Shown: positions 39,757 through 52,500 of the stretch, in pieces
How positions within the stretch are numbered: position 1 is the first letter of the stretch
Layout of the letters: each line of letters starts with the position of its first letter
Assembly (NCBI GenBank): GCA_963966185.1
Contig: CAWZYM010000441.1
Coordinates: 163,001-227,000, forward strand
Direction: 5' to 3'
Source of the DNA: Rhabditoides inermis
Lineage: Eukaryota; Nematoda; Chromadorea; Rhabditida; Rhabditidae
Length of the DNA: 64,000 nucleotides
Notes under the pieces: generated by a model
Told to the model about the DNA's origin: nothing
Database searches by the model: none
What the model saw: the letters and a program-made list of their open reading frames with translations, nothing else
Position numbers and translations under genes: made by a program

Positions 39757-40344
39757 ACTTGTGTAAAATGTGTAGATTCTAAAACAATTGTGTAGAATGT
39801 GTAGATTCTGAAACAAATGTGTAGAATGTGTAGATTCAAAAACAATTGTTTAGAATGTGTAAATTCTAAAACAGTTGTTTAGAATGTGTAGATTTTAAAA
39901 CAATTGTGTGGAATGTGTAGATTCTGAAACACTTGTGTAGAATGTGTAGATTCTAGAACAATTGTGTAGAATGTGCAGATTCTAAAACAATTGTGTAGAA
40001 TGTGTAGATTCCTAAACAATTGTGTAGAATTTGTGACTTCTAAAACACTTGTGTAAAATGTGTAGATTCTTAAACAATTGTGTAAATGTGTAGATTCTAA
40101 AACAATTGTGTAAAATGTGTAGATTCTAAAACAATTGTGTAGAATTTGTAGATTTTAAAACAATTGTAGAGAAAGTGTGGATTCCAAAACAATTGTGTAG
40201 AATGTGTAGATTCTAAAACAATTGTGTAGAATGTGTAGATTCTAAACACAATTGTAGAGAATGTGTGGATTCTAAAACAATTGTGTAGAATGTGTAGATT
40301 CTGAAGCAATTGTGTAGAATGTGTAGATTCTAATACAATTGTAG
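39041..40344 (+). repeat. 1304-bp tandem repeat, copy 1
   Basis: AAAG markers 39299 and 40168 recur at 40603 and 41472, 1304 bp later (45 x 29 minus 1). Also shared are ACGATTG (39641 and 40945) and the TGGATTCTAAAACACTTG junction (39751 and 41055). A single inserted base at about 40,247 (TCTAAACACAATTG) is present only in this copy; it shifts the frame of a spurious minus-strand open stretch at 40,097-40,309. The copy boundaries are ambiguous by a few tens of bases because the flanks are also repeat. Confidence 0.85.
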
Positions 40345-41648
40345 AGAATGTGTGGATTCTAAAACAATTGTGTAGAATGTGTAGATTCTAGAACAATTGT
40401 GTAGAATGTGCAGATTCTAAAACAATTGTGTAGAATGTGTAGATTCCTAAACAATTGTGTAGAATTTGTGACTTCTAAAACACTTGTGTAAAATGTGTAG
40501 ATTCTTAAACAATTGTGTAAATGTGTAGATTCTAAAACAATTGTGTAAAATGTGTAGATTCTAAAACAATTGTGTAGAATTTGTAGATTCTAAAACAATT
40601 GTAGAGAAAGTGTGGATTCCAAAACAATTGTGTAGAATGTGTAGATTCTAAAACAATTGTGTAGAATGTGTAGATTCTAAAACAATTGTAGAGAATGTGT
40701 GGATTCTAAAACAATTGTGTAGAATGTGTAGATTCTGAAGCAATTGTGTAGAATGTGTAGATTCTAATACAATTGTAGAGAATGTGTGGATTCTAAAACA
40801 ATTGTGTAGAATGTGTAGATTCTAAAACAATTGTGTAGAATTTGTAGATTCTAAAACAGTTGTAGAGAATGTGAGAATTCTAAAACAATTGTGTAGAATG
40901 TGTAGATTCTAAAACAATTGTGTAGAATGTGTAGATTCTAAAACGATTGTGTAGAATGTGTGGATTCTAAAACAATTGTGTAGAATGTGTAGATTCTAAA
41001 ACAATTGTGTAGAATTTGTAGATTCTAAAATAATTGTAGAGAATGTGTGGATTCTAAAACACTTGTGTAAAATGTGTAGATTCTAAAACAATTGTGTAGA
41101 ATGTGTAGATTCTGAAACAAATGTGTAGAATGTGTAGATTCAAAAACAATTGTTTAGAATGTGTAAATTCTAAAACAGTTGTTTAGAATGTGTAGATTTT
41201 AAAACAATTGTGTGGAATGTGTAGATTCTGAAACACTTGTGTAGAATGTGTAGATTCTAGAACAATTGTGTAGAATGTGCAGATTCTAAAACAATTGTGT
41301 AGAATGTGTAGATTCCTAAACAATTGTGTAGAATTTGTGACTTCTAAAACACTTGTGTAAAATGTGTAGATTCTTAAACAATTGTGTAAATGTGTAGATT
41401 CTAAAACAATTGTGTAAAATGTGTAGATTCTAAAACAATTGTGTAGAATTTGTAGATTTTAAAACAATTGTAGAGAAAGTGTGGATTCCAAAACAATTGT
41501 GTAGAATGTGTAGATTCTAAAACAATTGTGTAGAATGTGTAGATTCTAAAACAATTGTAGAGAATGTGTGGATTCTAAAACAATTGTGTAGAATGTGTAG
41601 ATTCTGAAGCAATTGTGTAGAATGTGTAGATTCTAATACAATTGTAGA
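40345..41648 (+). repeat. 1304-bp tandem repeat, copy 2
   Basis: Second copy of 39,041-40,344, lacking the extra base near 40,247. It reads TGAGAATTC near 40,872 where copy 1 reads TGAGGATTC. Its 3' part (from 41,051) is also the start of block F copy 2, so duplications of 1304, 3590 and 4894 bp are nested here. Confidence 0.83.
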
Positions 41649-44600
41649 GAATGTGTGGATTCTAAAACAATTGTGTAGAATGTGTAGATTCTAAAACAAT
41701 TGTGTAGAATTTGTAGATTCTAAAACAGTTGTAGAGAATGTGAGGATTCTAAAACAATAGTGTAGAATGTGTAGATTCTAAAACAATTGTGTAGAATGTG
41801 TAGATTCTAAAACAATTGTGTAGAATGTGTGGATTCTAAAACAATTGTGTAGAATGTGTAGATTCTAAAACAATTGTGTAGAATTTGTAGATTCTAAAAT
41901 AATTGTAGAGAATGTGTGGATTCTAAAACAATTGTGTAGAATGTGTATATTCTAAAACAATTGTGTAGAATGTGTAGATTCTAAAACAATTGTGTGAAAT
42001 GTGTAGAATCTAAAACAATTGTGTAAAATGTGTAGATTCTAGATCTATTGTGTAAATGTGTAGATTCTATAACAATTGTGTAGAATGTGTAGATTCTAAA
42101 ACAATTGTGTAGAATGTGTAGATTCTAAAACAATTGTGTGGAATGTGTAGATTCTGAAACAATTGTGTAGAATGTGTAGATTCTAGAACAATTGTGTAGA
42201 ATGTGCAGATTCTAAAACAATTGTGTAGAAGTTGTGAATTCTAAAACACTTGTGTAGAATGTGTAGATTCTAGAACAATTGTGTAGAATGTGTAGATTCT
42301 GAAACAATTGTGTAGAATGTGTAGATTCTAAAACAATTGTGTAGAATGTGTAGATTCTGAAACAATTGTGTAGAATGTGTAGATTCTAAAACAATTGTGT
42401 AGAATGTGTGGATTCTAAAACAATTGTGTAGAATGTGTAGATTCTAGAACAATTGTGTAGAATGTGCAGATTCTAAAACAATTGTGTAGAATGTGTAGAT
42501 TCCTAAACAATTGTGTAGAATTTGTGACTTCTAAAACACTTGTGTAAAATGTGTAGATTCTTAAACAATTGTGTAAATGTGTAGATTCTAAAACAATTGT
42601 GTAAAATTTGTGAATTCTAAAACACTTGTGTAAAATGTGTAGATTCTAAAACAATTGTGTAGAATGTGTAGATTCTGAAACAAATGTGTAGAATGTGTAG
42701 ATTCAAAAACAATTGTTTAGAATGTGTAAATTCTAAAACAGTTGTTTAGAATGTGTAGATTTTAAAACAATTGTGTGGAATGTGTAGATTCTGAAACAAT
42801 TGTGTAGAATGTGTAGATTCTAGAACAATTGTGTAGAATGTGCAGATTCTAAAACAATTGTGTAGAATGTGTAGATTCCTAAACAATTGTGTAGAATTTG
42901 TGACTTCTAAAACACTTGTGTAAAATGTGTAGATTCTTAAACAATTGTGTAAATGTGTAGATTCTAAAACAATTGTGTAAAATGTGTAGATTCTAAAACA
43001 ATTGTGTAGAATTTGTAGATTCTAAAACAATTGTAGAGAAAGTGTGGATTCCAAAACAATTGTGTAGAATGTGTAGATTCTAAAACAATTGTGTAGAATG
43101 TGTAGATTCTAAAACAATTGTAGAGAATGTGAGGATTCTAAAACAATTGTGTAGAATGTGTAGATTCTAAAACATGTGTGTAGAATGTGTGGATTCTAAA
43201 ACAATTGTGTAGAATGTGTAGATTCTGAAGCAATTGTGTAGAATGTGTAGATTCTAATACAATTGTAGAGAATGTGTGGATTCTAAAACAATTGTGTAGA
43301 ATGTGTAGATTCTAAAACAATTGTGTAGAATTTGTAGATTCTAAAACAGTTGTAGAGAATGTGAGGATTCTAAAACAATTGTGTAGAATGTGTAGATTCT
43401 AAAACATGTGTGTAGAATGTGTAGATTCTAAAACAATTGTGTAGAATGTGTGGATTCTAAAACAATTGTGTAGAATGTGTAGATTCTAAAACAATTGTGT
43501 AGAATTTGTAGATTCTAAAATAATTGTAGAGAATGTGTGGATTCTAAAACAATTGTGTAGAATGTGTAGATTCTAAAACAATTGTGTGAAATGTGTAGAA
43601 TCTAAAACAATTGTGTAAAATGTGTAGATTCTAGATCTATTGTGTAAATGTGTAGATTCTATAACAATTGTGTAGAATGTGTAGATTCTAAAACAATTGT
43701 GTAGAATGTGTAGATTCTAAAACAATTGTGTGGAATGTGTAGATTCTGAAACAATTGTGTAGAATGTGTAGATTCTAGAACAATTGTGTAGAATGTGCAG
43801 ATTCTAAAACAATTGTGTAGAAGTTGTGAATTCTAAAACACTTGTGTAGAATGTGTAGATTCTAGAACAAATGTGTAGAATGTGTAGATTCTGAAACAAT
43901 TGTGTAGAATGTGTAGATTCTAAAACAATTGTGTAGAATGTGTAGATTCTGAAACAATTGTGTAGAATGTGTAGATTCTAAAACAATTGTGTAGAATGTG
44001 TGGATTCTAAAACAATTGTGTAGAATGTGTAGATTCTAGAACAATTGTGTAGAATGTGCAGATTCTAAAACAATTGTGTAGAATGTGTAGATTCCTAAAC
44101 AATTGTGTAGAATTTGTGACTTCTAAAACACTTGTGTAAAATGTGTAGATTCTTAAACAATTGTGTAAATGTGTAGATTCTAAAACAATTGTGTAAAATG
44201 TGTAGATTCTAAAACAATTGTGTAGAATTTGTAGATTCTAAAACAATTGTAGAGAAAGTGTGGATTCCAAAACAATTGTGTAGAATGTGTAGATTCTAAA
44301 ACAATTGTGTAGAATGTGTAGATTCTAAAACAATTGTAGAGAATGTGTGGATTCTAAAACAATTGTGTAGAATGTGTAGATTCTGAAGCAATTGTGTAGA
44401 ATGTGTAGATTCTAATACAATTGTAGAGAATGTGTGGATTCTAAAACAATTCTGTAGAATGTGTAGATTCTAAAACAATTGTGTAGAATTTGTAGATTCT
44501 AAAACAGTTGTAGAGAATGTGAGGATTCTAAAACAATTGTGTAGAATGTGTAGATTCTAAAACAATTGTGTAGAATGTGTAGATTCTAAAACGATTGTGT

Positions 44601-44708
44601 AGAATGTGTGGATTCTAAAACAATTGTGTAGAATGTGTAGATTCTAAAACAATTGTGTAGAATTTGTAGATTCTAAAATAATTGTAGAGAATGTGTGGAT
44701 TCTAAAAC
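41051..44708 (+). repeat. Block F copy 2 (3.7 kb)
   Basis: Copy of 36,157-39,756 enlarged by exactly 58 bp (two monomers) between 43,125 and 43,190. The extra pair carries the AGGATT ending and the rare ACATGTGTG variant. The same AGGATT to ACATGTGTG order stands about 235 bp downstream (near 43,404). The 3' end, from 43,491, is shared with block G copy 1. Confidence 0.83.
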
Positions 44709-45429
44709 AATTGTGTAGAATGTGTATATTCTAAAACAATTGTGTAGAATGTGTAGATTCTAAAACAATTGTGTGAAATGTGTAGAATCTAAAACAATTG
44801 TGTAAAATGTGTAGATTCTAGATCTATTGTGTAAATGTGTAGATTCTATAACAATTGTGTAGAATGTGTAGATTCTAAAACAATTGTGTAGAATGTGTAG
44901 ATTCTAAAACAATTGTGTGGAATGTGTAGATTCTGAAACAATTGTGTAGAATGTGTAGATTCTAGAACAATTGTGTAGAATGTGCAGATTCTAAAACAAT
45001 TGTGTAGAAGTTGTGAATTCTAAAACACTTGTGTAGAATGTGTAGATTCTAGAACAATTGTGTAGAATGTGTAGATTCTGAAACAATTGTGTAGAATGTG
45101 TAGATTCTAAAACAATTGTGTAGAATGTGTAGATTCTGAAACAATTGTGTAGAATGTGTAGATTCTAAAACATTTGTGTAGAATGTGTGGATTCTAAAAC
45201 AATTGTGTAGAATGTGTAGATTCTAAAACAATTGTGTAGAATTTGTAGATTCTAAAATAATTGTAGAGAATGTGTGGATTCTAAAACAATTGTGTAGAAT
45301 GTGTATATTCTAAAACAATTGTGTAGAATGTGTAGATTCTAAAACAATTGTGTGAAATGTGTAGATTCTAAAACAATTGTGTAAAATGTGTAGATTCTAG
45401 ATCTAATGTGTAAATGTGTAGATTCCTAA
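43491..45429 (+). repeat. Block G copy 1 of a 1939-bp tandem duplication
   Basis: Anchors recurring 1939 bp downstream are the AAAG marker (44251 and 46190), the rare ATTCTGTAG variant (44452 and 46391) and ACGATTG (44593 and 46532). 1939 is 67 x 29 minus 4. ACATTTG near 45,171 is private to this copy. The junction with copy 2 joins GATTCCTAAAC to a GAATTTGTAG monomer, an order not seen elsewhere, where AAATTTGTGAATTC would be expected. Confidence 0.9.
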
Positions 45430-47368
45430 ACAATTGTGTAGAATTTGTAGATTCTAAAATAATTGTAGAGAATGTGTGGATTCTAAAACAATTGTGTAGA
45501 ATGTGTAGATTCTAAAACAATTGTGTGAAATGTGTAGAATCTAAAACAATTGTGTAAAATGTGTAGATTCTAGATCTATTGTGTAAATGTGTAGATTCTA
45601 TAACAATTGTGTAGAATGTGTAGATTCTAAAACAATTGTGTAGAATGTGTAGATTCTAAAACAATTGTGTGGAATGTGTAGATTCTGAAACAATTGTGTA
45701 GAATGTGTAGATTCTAGAACAATTGTGTAGAATGTGCAGATTCTAAAACAATTGTGTAGAAGTTGTGAATTCTAAAACACTTGTGTAGAATGTGTAGATT
45801 CTAGAACAAATGTGTAGAATGTGTAGATTCTGAAACAATTGTGTAGAATGTGTAGATTCTAAAACAATTGTGTAGAATGTGTAGATTCTGAAACAATTGT
45901 GTAGAATGTGTAGATTCTAAAACAATTGTGTAGAATGTGTGGATTCTAAAACAATTGTGTAGAATGTGTAGATTCTAGAACAATTGTGTAGAATGTGCAG
46001 ATTCTAAAACAATTGTGTAGAATGTGTAGATTCCTAAACAATTGTGTAGAATTTGTGACTTCTAAAACACTTGTGTAAAATGTGTAGATTCTTAAACAAT
46101 TGTGTAAATGTGTAGATTCTAAAACAATTGTGTAAAATGTGTAGATTCTAAAACAATTGTGTAGAATTTGTAGATTCTAAAACAATTGTAGAGAAAGTGT
46201 GGATTCCAAAACAATTGTGTAGAATGTGTAGATTCTAAAACAATTGTGTAGAATGTGTAGATTCTAAAACAATTGTAGAGAATGTGTGGATTCTAAAACA
46301 ATTGTGTAGAATGTGTAGATTCTGAAGCAATTGTGTAGAATGTGTAGATTCTAATACAATTGTAGAGAATGTGTGGATTCTAAAACAATTCTGTAGAATG
46401 TGTAGATTCTAAAACAATTGTGTAGAATTTGTAGATTCTAAAACAGTTGTAGAGAATGTGAGGATTCTAAAACAATTGTGTAGAATGTGTAGATTCTAAA
46501 ACAATTGTGTAGAATGTGTAGATTCTAAAACGATTGTGTAGAATGTGTGGATTCTAAAACAATTGTGTAGAATGTGTAGATTCTAAAACAATTGTGTAGA
46601 ATTTGTAGATTCTAAAATAATTGTAGAGAATGTGTGGATTCTAAAACAATTGTGTAGAATGTGTATATTCTAAAACAATTGTGTAGAATGTGTAGATTCT
46701 AAAACAATTGTGTGAAATGTGTAGAATCTAAAACAATTGTGTAAAATGTGTAGATTCTAGATCTATTGTGTAAATGTGTAGATTCTATAACAATTGTGTA
46801 GAATGTGTAGATTCTAAAACAATTGTGTAGAATGTGTAGATTCTAAAACAATTGTGTGGAATGTGTAGATTCTGAAACAATTGTGTAGAATGTGTAGATT
46901 CTAGAACAATTGTGTAGAATGTGCAGATTCTAAAACAATTGTGTAGAAGTTGTGAATTCTAAAACACTTGTGTAGAATGTGTAGATTCTAGAACAATTGT
47001 GTAGAATGTGTAGATTCTGAAACAATTGTGTAGAATGTGTAGATTCTAAAACAATTGTGTAGAATGTGTAGATTCTGAAACAATTGTGTAGAATGTGTAG
47101 ATTCTAAAACAATTGTGTAGAATGTGTGGATTCTAAAACAATTGTGTAGAATGTGTAGATTCTAAAACAATTGTGTAGAATTTGTAGATTCTAAAATAAT
47201 TGTAGAGAATGTGTGGATTCTAAAACAATTGTGTAGAATGTGTATATTCTAAAACAATTGTGTAGAATGTGTAGATTCTAAAACAATTGTGTGAAATGTG
47301 TAGATTCTAAAACAATTGTGTAAAATGTGTAGATTCTAGATCTAATGTGTAAATGTGTAGATTCCTAA
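45430..47368 (+). repeat. Block G copy 2 of the 1939-bp tandem duplication
   Basis: Copy of 43,491-45,429 with very few substitutions. At its 3' end the HOR order resumes normally (CCTAAAC, then AAATTTGTGAATTC and ACACTTG), which shows that the preceding copy was cut off at the exchange point. Confidence 0.9.
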
Positions 47369-47391
47369 ACAATTGTGTAAAATTTGTGAAT

Positions 47392-49562
47392 TCTAAAACA
47401 CTTGTGTAAAATGTGTAGATTCTAAAACAATTGTGTAGAATGTGTAGATTCTGAAACAAATGTGTAGAATGTGTAGATTCAAAAACAATTGTTTAGAATG
47501 TGTAAATTCTAAAACAGTTGTTTAGAATGTGTAGATTTTAAAACAATTGTGTGGAATGTTTAGATTCTGAAACAATTGTGTAGAATGTGTAGATTCTAGA
47601 ACAATTGTGTAGAATGTGCAGATTCTAAAACAATTGTGTAGAATGTGTAGATTCCTAAACAATTGTGTAGAATTTGTGACTTCTAAAACACTTGTGTAAA
47701 ATGTGTAGATTCTTAAACAATTGTGTAAATGTGTAGATTCTAAAACAATTGTGTAAAATGTGTAGATTCTAAAACAATTGTGTAGAATTTGTAGATTCTA
47801 AAACAATTGTAGAGAAAGTGTGGATTCCAAAACAATTGTGTAGAATGTGTAGATTCTAAAACAATTGTGTAGAATGTGTAGATTCTAAAACAATTGTAGA
47901 GAATGTGTGGATTCTAAAACAATTGTGTAGAATGTGTAGATTCTGAAGCAATTGTGTAGAATGTGTAGATTCTAATACAATTGTAGAGAATGTGTGGATT
48001 CTAAAACAATTGTGTAGAATGTGTAGATTCTAAAACAATTGTGTAGAATTTGTAGATTCTAAAACAGTTGTAGAGAATGTGAGGATTCTAAAACAATTGT
48101 GTAGAATGTGTAGATTCTGAAGCAATTATGTAGAATGTCTAGATTCTAATACAATTGTAGAGAAAGTGTGGATTCTAAAACAATTGTGTAGAATGTGTAG
48201 ATTCTAAAACAATTGTGTAGAATTTGTAGATTCTAAAACAGTTGTAGAGAATGTGAGGATTCTAAAACAATTGTGTAGAATGTGTAGATTCTAAAACAAT
48301 TGTGTAGAATGTGTAGATTCTAAAACAATTGTGTAGAATGTGTGGATTCTAAAACAATTGCGTAGAATGTGTAGATTCTAAAATAATTGTAGAGAATGTG
48401 TGGATTCTAAAACAATTGTGTAGAATGTGTATATTCTAAAACAATTGTGTAGAATGTGTAGATTCTAAAACAATTGTGTGAAATGTGTAGATTCTAAAAC
48501 AATTGTGTAAAATGTGTAGATTCTAGATCTAATGTGTAAATGTGTAGATTCCTAAACAATTGTGTAAAATTTGTGAATTCTAAAACACTTGTGTAAAATG
48601 TGTAGATTCTAAAACAATTGTGTAGAATGTGTAGATTCTGAAACAAATGTGTAGAATGTGTAGATTCAAAAACAATTGTTTAGAATGTGTAAATTCTAAA
48701 ACAGTTGTTTAGAATGTGTAGATTTTAAAACAATTGTGTGGAATGTGTAGATTCTGAAATAATTGTGTAGAATGTGTAGATTCTAGAACAATTGTGTAGA
48801 ATGTGCAGATTCTAAAACAATTGTGTAGAATGTGTAGATTCCTAAACAATTGTGTAGAATTTGTGACTTCTAAAACACTTGTGTAAAATGTGTAGATTCT
48901 TAAACAATTGTGTACATGTGTAGATTCTAAAACAATTGTGTAAAATGTGTAGATTCTAAAACAATTGTGTAGAATTTGTAGATTCTAAAACAATTGTAGA
49001 GAAAGTGTGGATTCCAAAACAATTGTGTAGAATGTGTAGATTCTAAAACAATTGTGTAGAATGTGTAGATTCTAAAACAATTGTAGAGAATGTGTGGATT
49101 CTAAAACAATTGTGTAGAATGTGTAGATTCTGAAGCAATTGTGTAGAATGTGTAGATTCTAATACAATTGTAGAGAATGTGTGGATTCTAAAACAATTGT
49201 GTAGAATGTGTAGATTCTAAAACAATTGTGTAGAATTTGTAGATTCTAAAACAGTTGTAGAGAATGTGAGGATTCTAAAACAATTGTGTAAATGTGTAGA
49301 TTCTATAACAATTGTGTAGAATGTGTAGATTCTAAAACAATTGTGTAGAATGTGTAGATTCTAAAACAATTGTGTGGAATGTGTAGATTCTGAAACAATT
49401 GTGTAGAATGTGTAGATTCTAGAACAATTGTGTAGAATGTGCAGATTCTAAAACAATTGTGTAGAAGTTGTGAATTCTAAAACACTTGTGTAGAATGTGT
49501 AGATTCTAGAACAATTGTGTAGAATGTGTAGATTCTGAAACAATTGTGTAGAATGTGTAGAT
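47392..49562 (+). repeat. Block H: 2171-bp repeat, copy 1
   Basis: AAAG markers 47811 and 48998 pair with 49982 and 51169, and the rare ACAATTGCGTAG variant (C at 48361) pairs with 50532, all with an offset of 2171 bp (75 x 29 minus 4). It contains the fusion monomer TGAGGATTC, then ACAATTGTGTAAATGTG (about 49,270-49,295), which skips several monomers of the standard HOR order. AATGTTTAG near 47,557 is private to this copy. Confidence 0.87.
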
Positions 49563-52500
49563 TCTAAAACACTTGTGTAAAATGTGTAGATTCTAAAACA
49601 ATTGTGTAGAATGTGTAGATTCTGAAACAAATGTGTAGAATGTGTAGATTCAAAAACAATTGTTTAGAATGTGTAAATTCTAAAACAGTTGTTTAGAATG
49701 TGTAGATTTTAAAACAATTGTGTGGAATGTGTAGATTCTGAAACAATTGTGTAGAATGTGTAGATTCTAGAACAATTGTGTAGAATGTGCAGATTCTAAA
49801 ACAATTGTGTAGAATGTGTAGATTCCTAAACAATTGTGTAGAATTTGTGACTTCTAAAACACTTGTGTAAAATGTGTAGATTCTTAAACAATTGTGTAAA
49901 TGTGTAGATTCTAAAACAATTGTGTAAAATGTGTAGATTCTAAAACAATTGTGTAGAATTTGTAGATTCTAAAACAATTGTAGAGAAAGTGTGGATTCCA
50001 AAACAATTGTGTAGAATGTGTAGATTCTAAAACAATTGTGTAGAATGTGTAGATTCTAAAACAATTGTAGAGAATGTGTGGATTCTAAAACAATTGTGTA
50101 GAATGTGTAGATTCTGAAGCAATTGTGTAGAATGTGTAGATTCTAATACAATTGTAGAGAATGTGTGGATTCTAAAACAATTGTGTAGAATGTGTAGATT
50201 CTAAAACAATTGTGTAGAATTTGTAGATTCTAAAACAGTTGTAGAGAATGTGAGGATTCTAAAACAATTGTGTAGAATGTGTAGATTCTGAAGCAATTAT
50301 GTAGAATGTCTAGATTCTAATACAATTGTAGAGAAAGTGTGGATTCTAAAACAATTGTGTAGAATGTGTAGATTCTAAAACAATTGTGTAGAATTTGTAG
50401 ATTCTAAAACAGTTGTAGAGAATGTGAGGATTCTAAAACAATTGTGTAGAATGTGTAGATTCTAAAACAATTGTGTAGAATGTGTAGATTCTAAAACAAT
50501 TGTGTAGAATGTGTGGATTCTAAAACAATTGCGTAGAATGTGTAGATTCTAAAATAATTGTAGAGAATGTGTGGATTCTAAAACAATTGTGTAGAATGTG
50601 TATATTCTAAAACAATTGTGTAGAATGTGTAGATTCTAAAACAATTGTGTGAAATGTGTAGATTCTAAAACAATTGTGTAAAATGTGTAGATTCTAGATC
50701 TAATGTGTAAATGTGTAGATTCCTAAACAATTGTGTAAAATTTGTGAATTCTAAAACACTTGTGTAAAATGTGTAGATTCTAAAACAATTGTGTAGAATG
50801 TGTAGATTCTGAAACAAATGTGTAGAATGTGTAGATTCAAAAACAATTGTTTAGAATGTGTAAATTCTAAAACAGTTGTTTAGAATGTGTAGATTTTAAA
50901 ACAATTGTGTGGAATGTGTAGATTCTGAAATAATTGTGTAGAATGTGTAGATTCTAGAACAATTGTGTAGAATGTGCAGATTCTAAAACAATTGTGTAGA
51001 ATGTGTAGATTCCTAAACAATTGTGTAGAATTTGTGACTTCTAAAACACTTGTGTAAAATGTGTAGATTCTTAAACAATTGTGTACATGTGTAGATTCTA
51101 AAACAATTGTGTAAAATGTGTAGATTCTAAAACAATTGTGTAGAATTTGTAGATTCTAAAACAATTGTAGAGAAAGTGTGGATTCCAAAACAATTGTGTA
51201 GAATGTGTAGATTCTAAAACAATTGTGTAGAATGTGTAGATTCTAAAACAATTGTAGAGAATGTGTGGATTCTAAAACAATTGTGTAGAATGTGTAGATT
51301 CTGAAGCAATTGTGTAGAATGTGTAGATTCTAATACAATTGTAGAGAATGTGTGGATTCTAAAACAATTGTGTAGAATGTGTAGATTCTAAAACAATTGT
51401 GTAGAATTTGTAGATTCTAAAACAGTTGTAGAGAATGTGAGGATTCTAAAACAATTGTGTAAATGTGTAGATTCTATAACAATTGTGTAGAATGTGTAGA
51501 TTCTAAAACAATTGTGTAGAATGTGTAGATTCTAAAACAATTGTGTGGAATGTGTAGATTCTGAAACAATTGTGTAGAATGTGTAGATTCTAGAACAATT
51601 GTGTAGAATGTGCAGATTCTAAAACAATTGTGTAGAAGTTGTGAATTCTAAAACACTTGTGTAGAATGTGTAGATTCTAGAACAATTGTGTAGAATGTGT
51701 AGATTCTGAAACAATTGTGTAGAATGTGTAGATTCTAAAACAATTGTGTAGAATGTGTAGATTCTGAAACAATTGTGTAGAATGTGTAGATTCTAAAACA
51801 ATTGTGTAGAATGTGTGGATTCTAAAACAATTGTGTAGAATGTGTAGATTCTAAAACAATTGTGTAGAATTTGTAGATTCTAAAATAATTGTAGAGAATG
51901 TGTGGATTCTAAAACAATTGTGTAGAATGTGTATATTCTGAAACAATTGTGTAGAATGTGTAGATTCTAAAACAATTGTGTGAAATGTGTAGATTCTAAA
52001 ACAATTGTGTAAAATGTGTAGATTCTAGATCTAATGTGTAAATGTGTAGATTCCTAAACAATTGTGTAAAATTTGTGAATTCTAAAACACTTGTGTAAAA
52101 TGTGTAGATTCTAAAACAATTGTGTAGAATGTGTAGATTCTGAAACAAATGTGTAGAATGTGTAGATTCAAAAACAATTGTTTAGAATGTTTAAATTCTA
52201 AAACAGTTGTTTAGAATGTGTAGATTTTAAAACAATTGTGTGGAATGTGTAGATTCTGAAACAATTGTGTAGAATGTGTAGATTCTAGAACAATTGTGTA
52301 GAATGTGCAGATTCTAAAACAATTGTGTAGAATGTGTAGATTCCTAAACAATTGTGTAGAATTTGTGACTTCTAAAACACTTGTGTAAAATGTGTAGATT
52401 CTTAAACAATTGTGTAAATGTGTAGATTCTAAAACAATTGTGTAAAATGTGTAGATTCTAAAACAATTGTGTAGAATTTGTAGATTCTAAAACAATTGTA

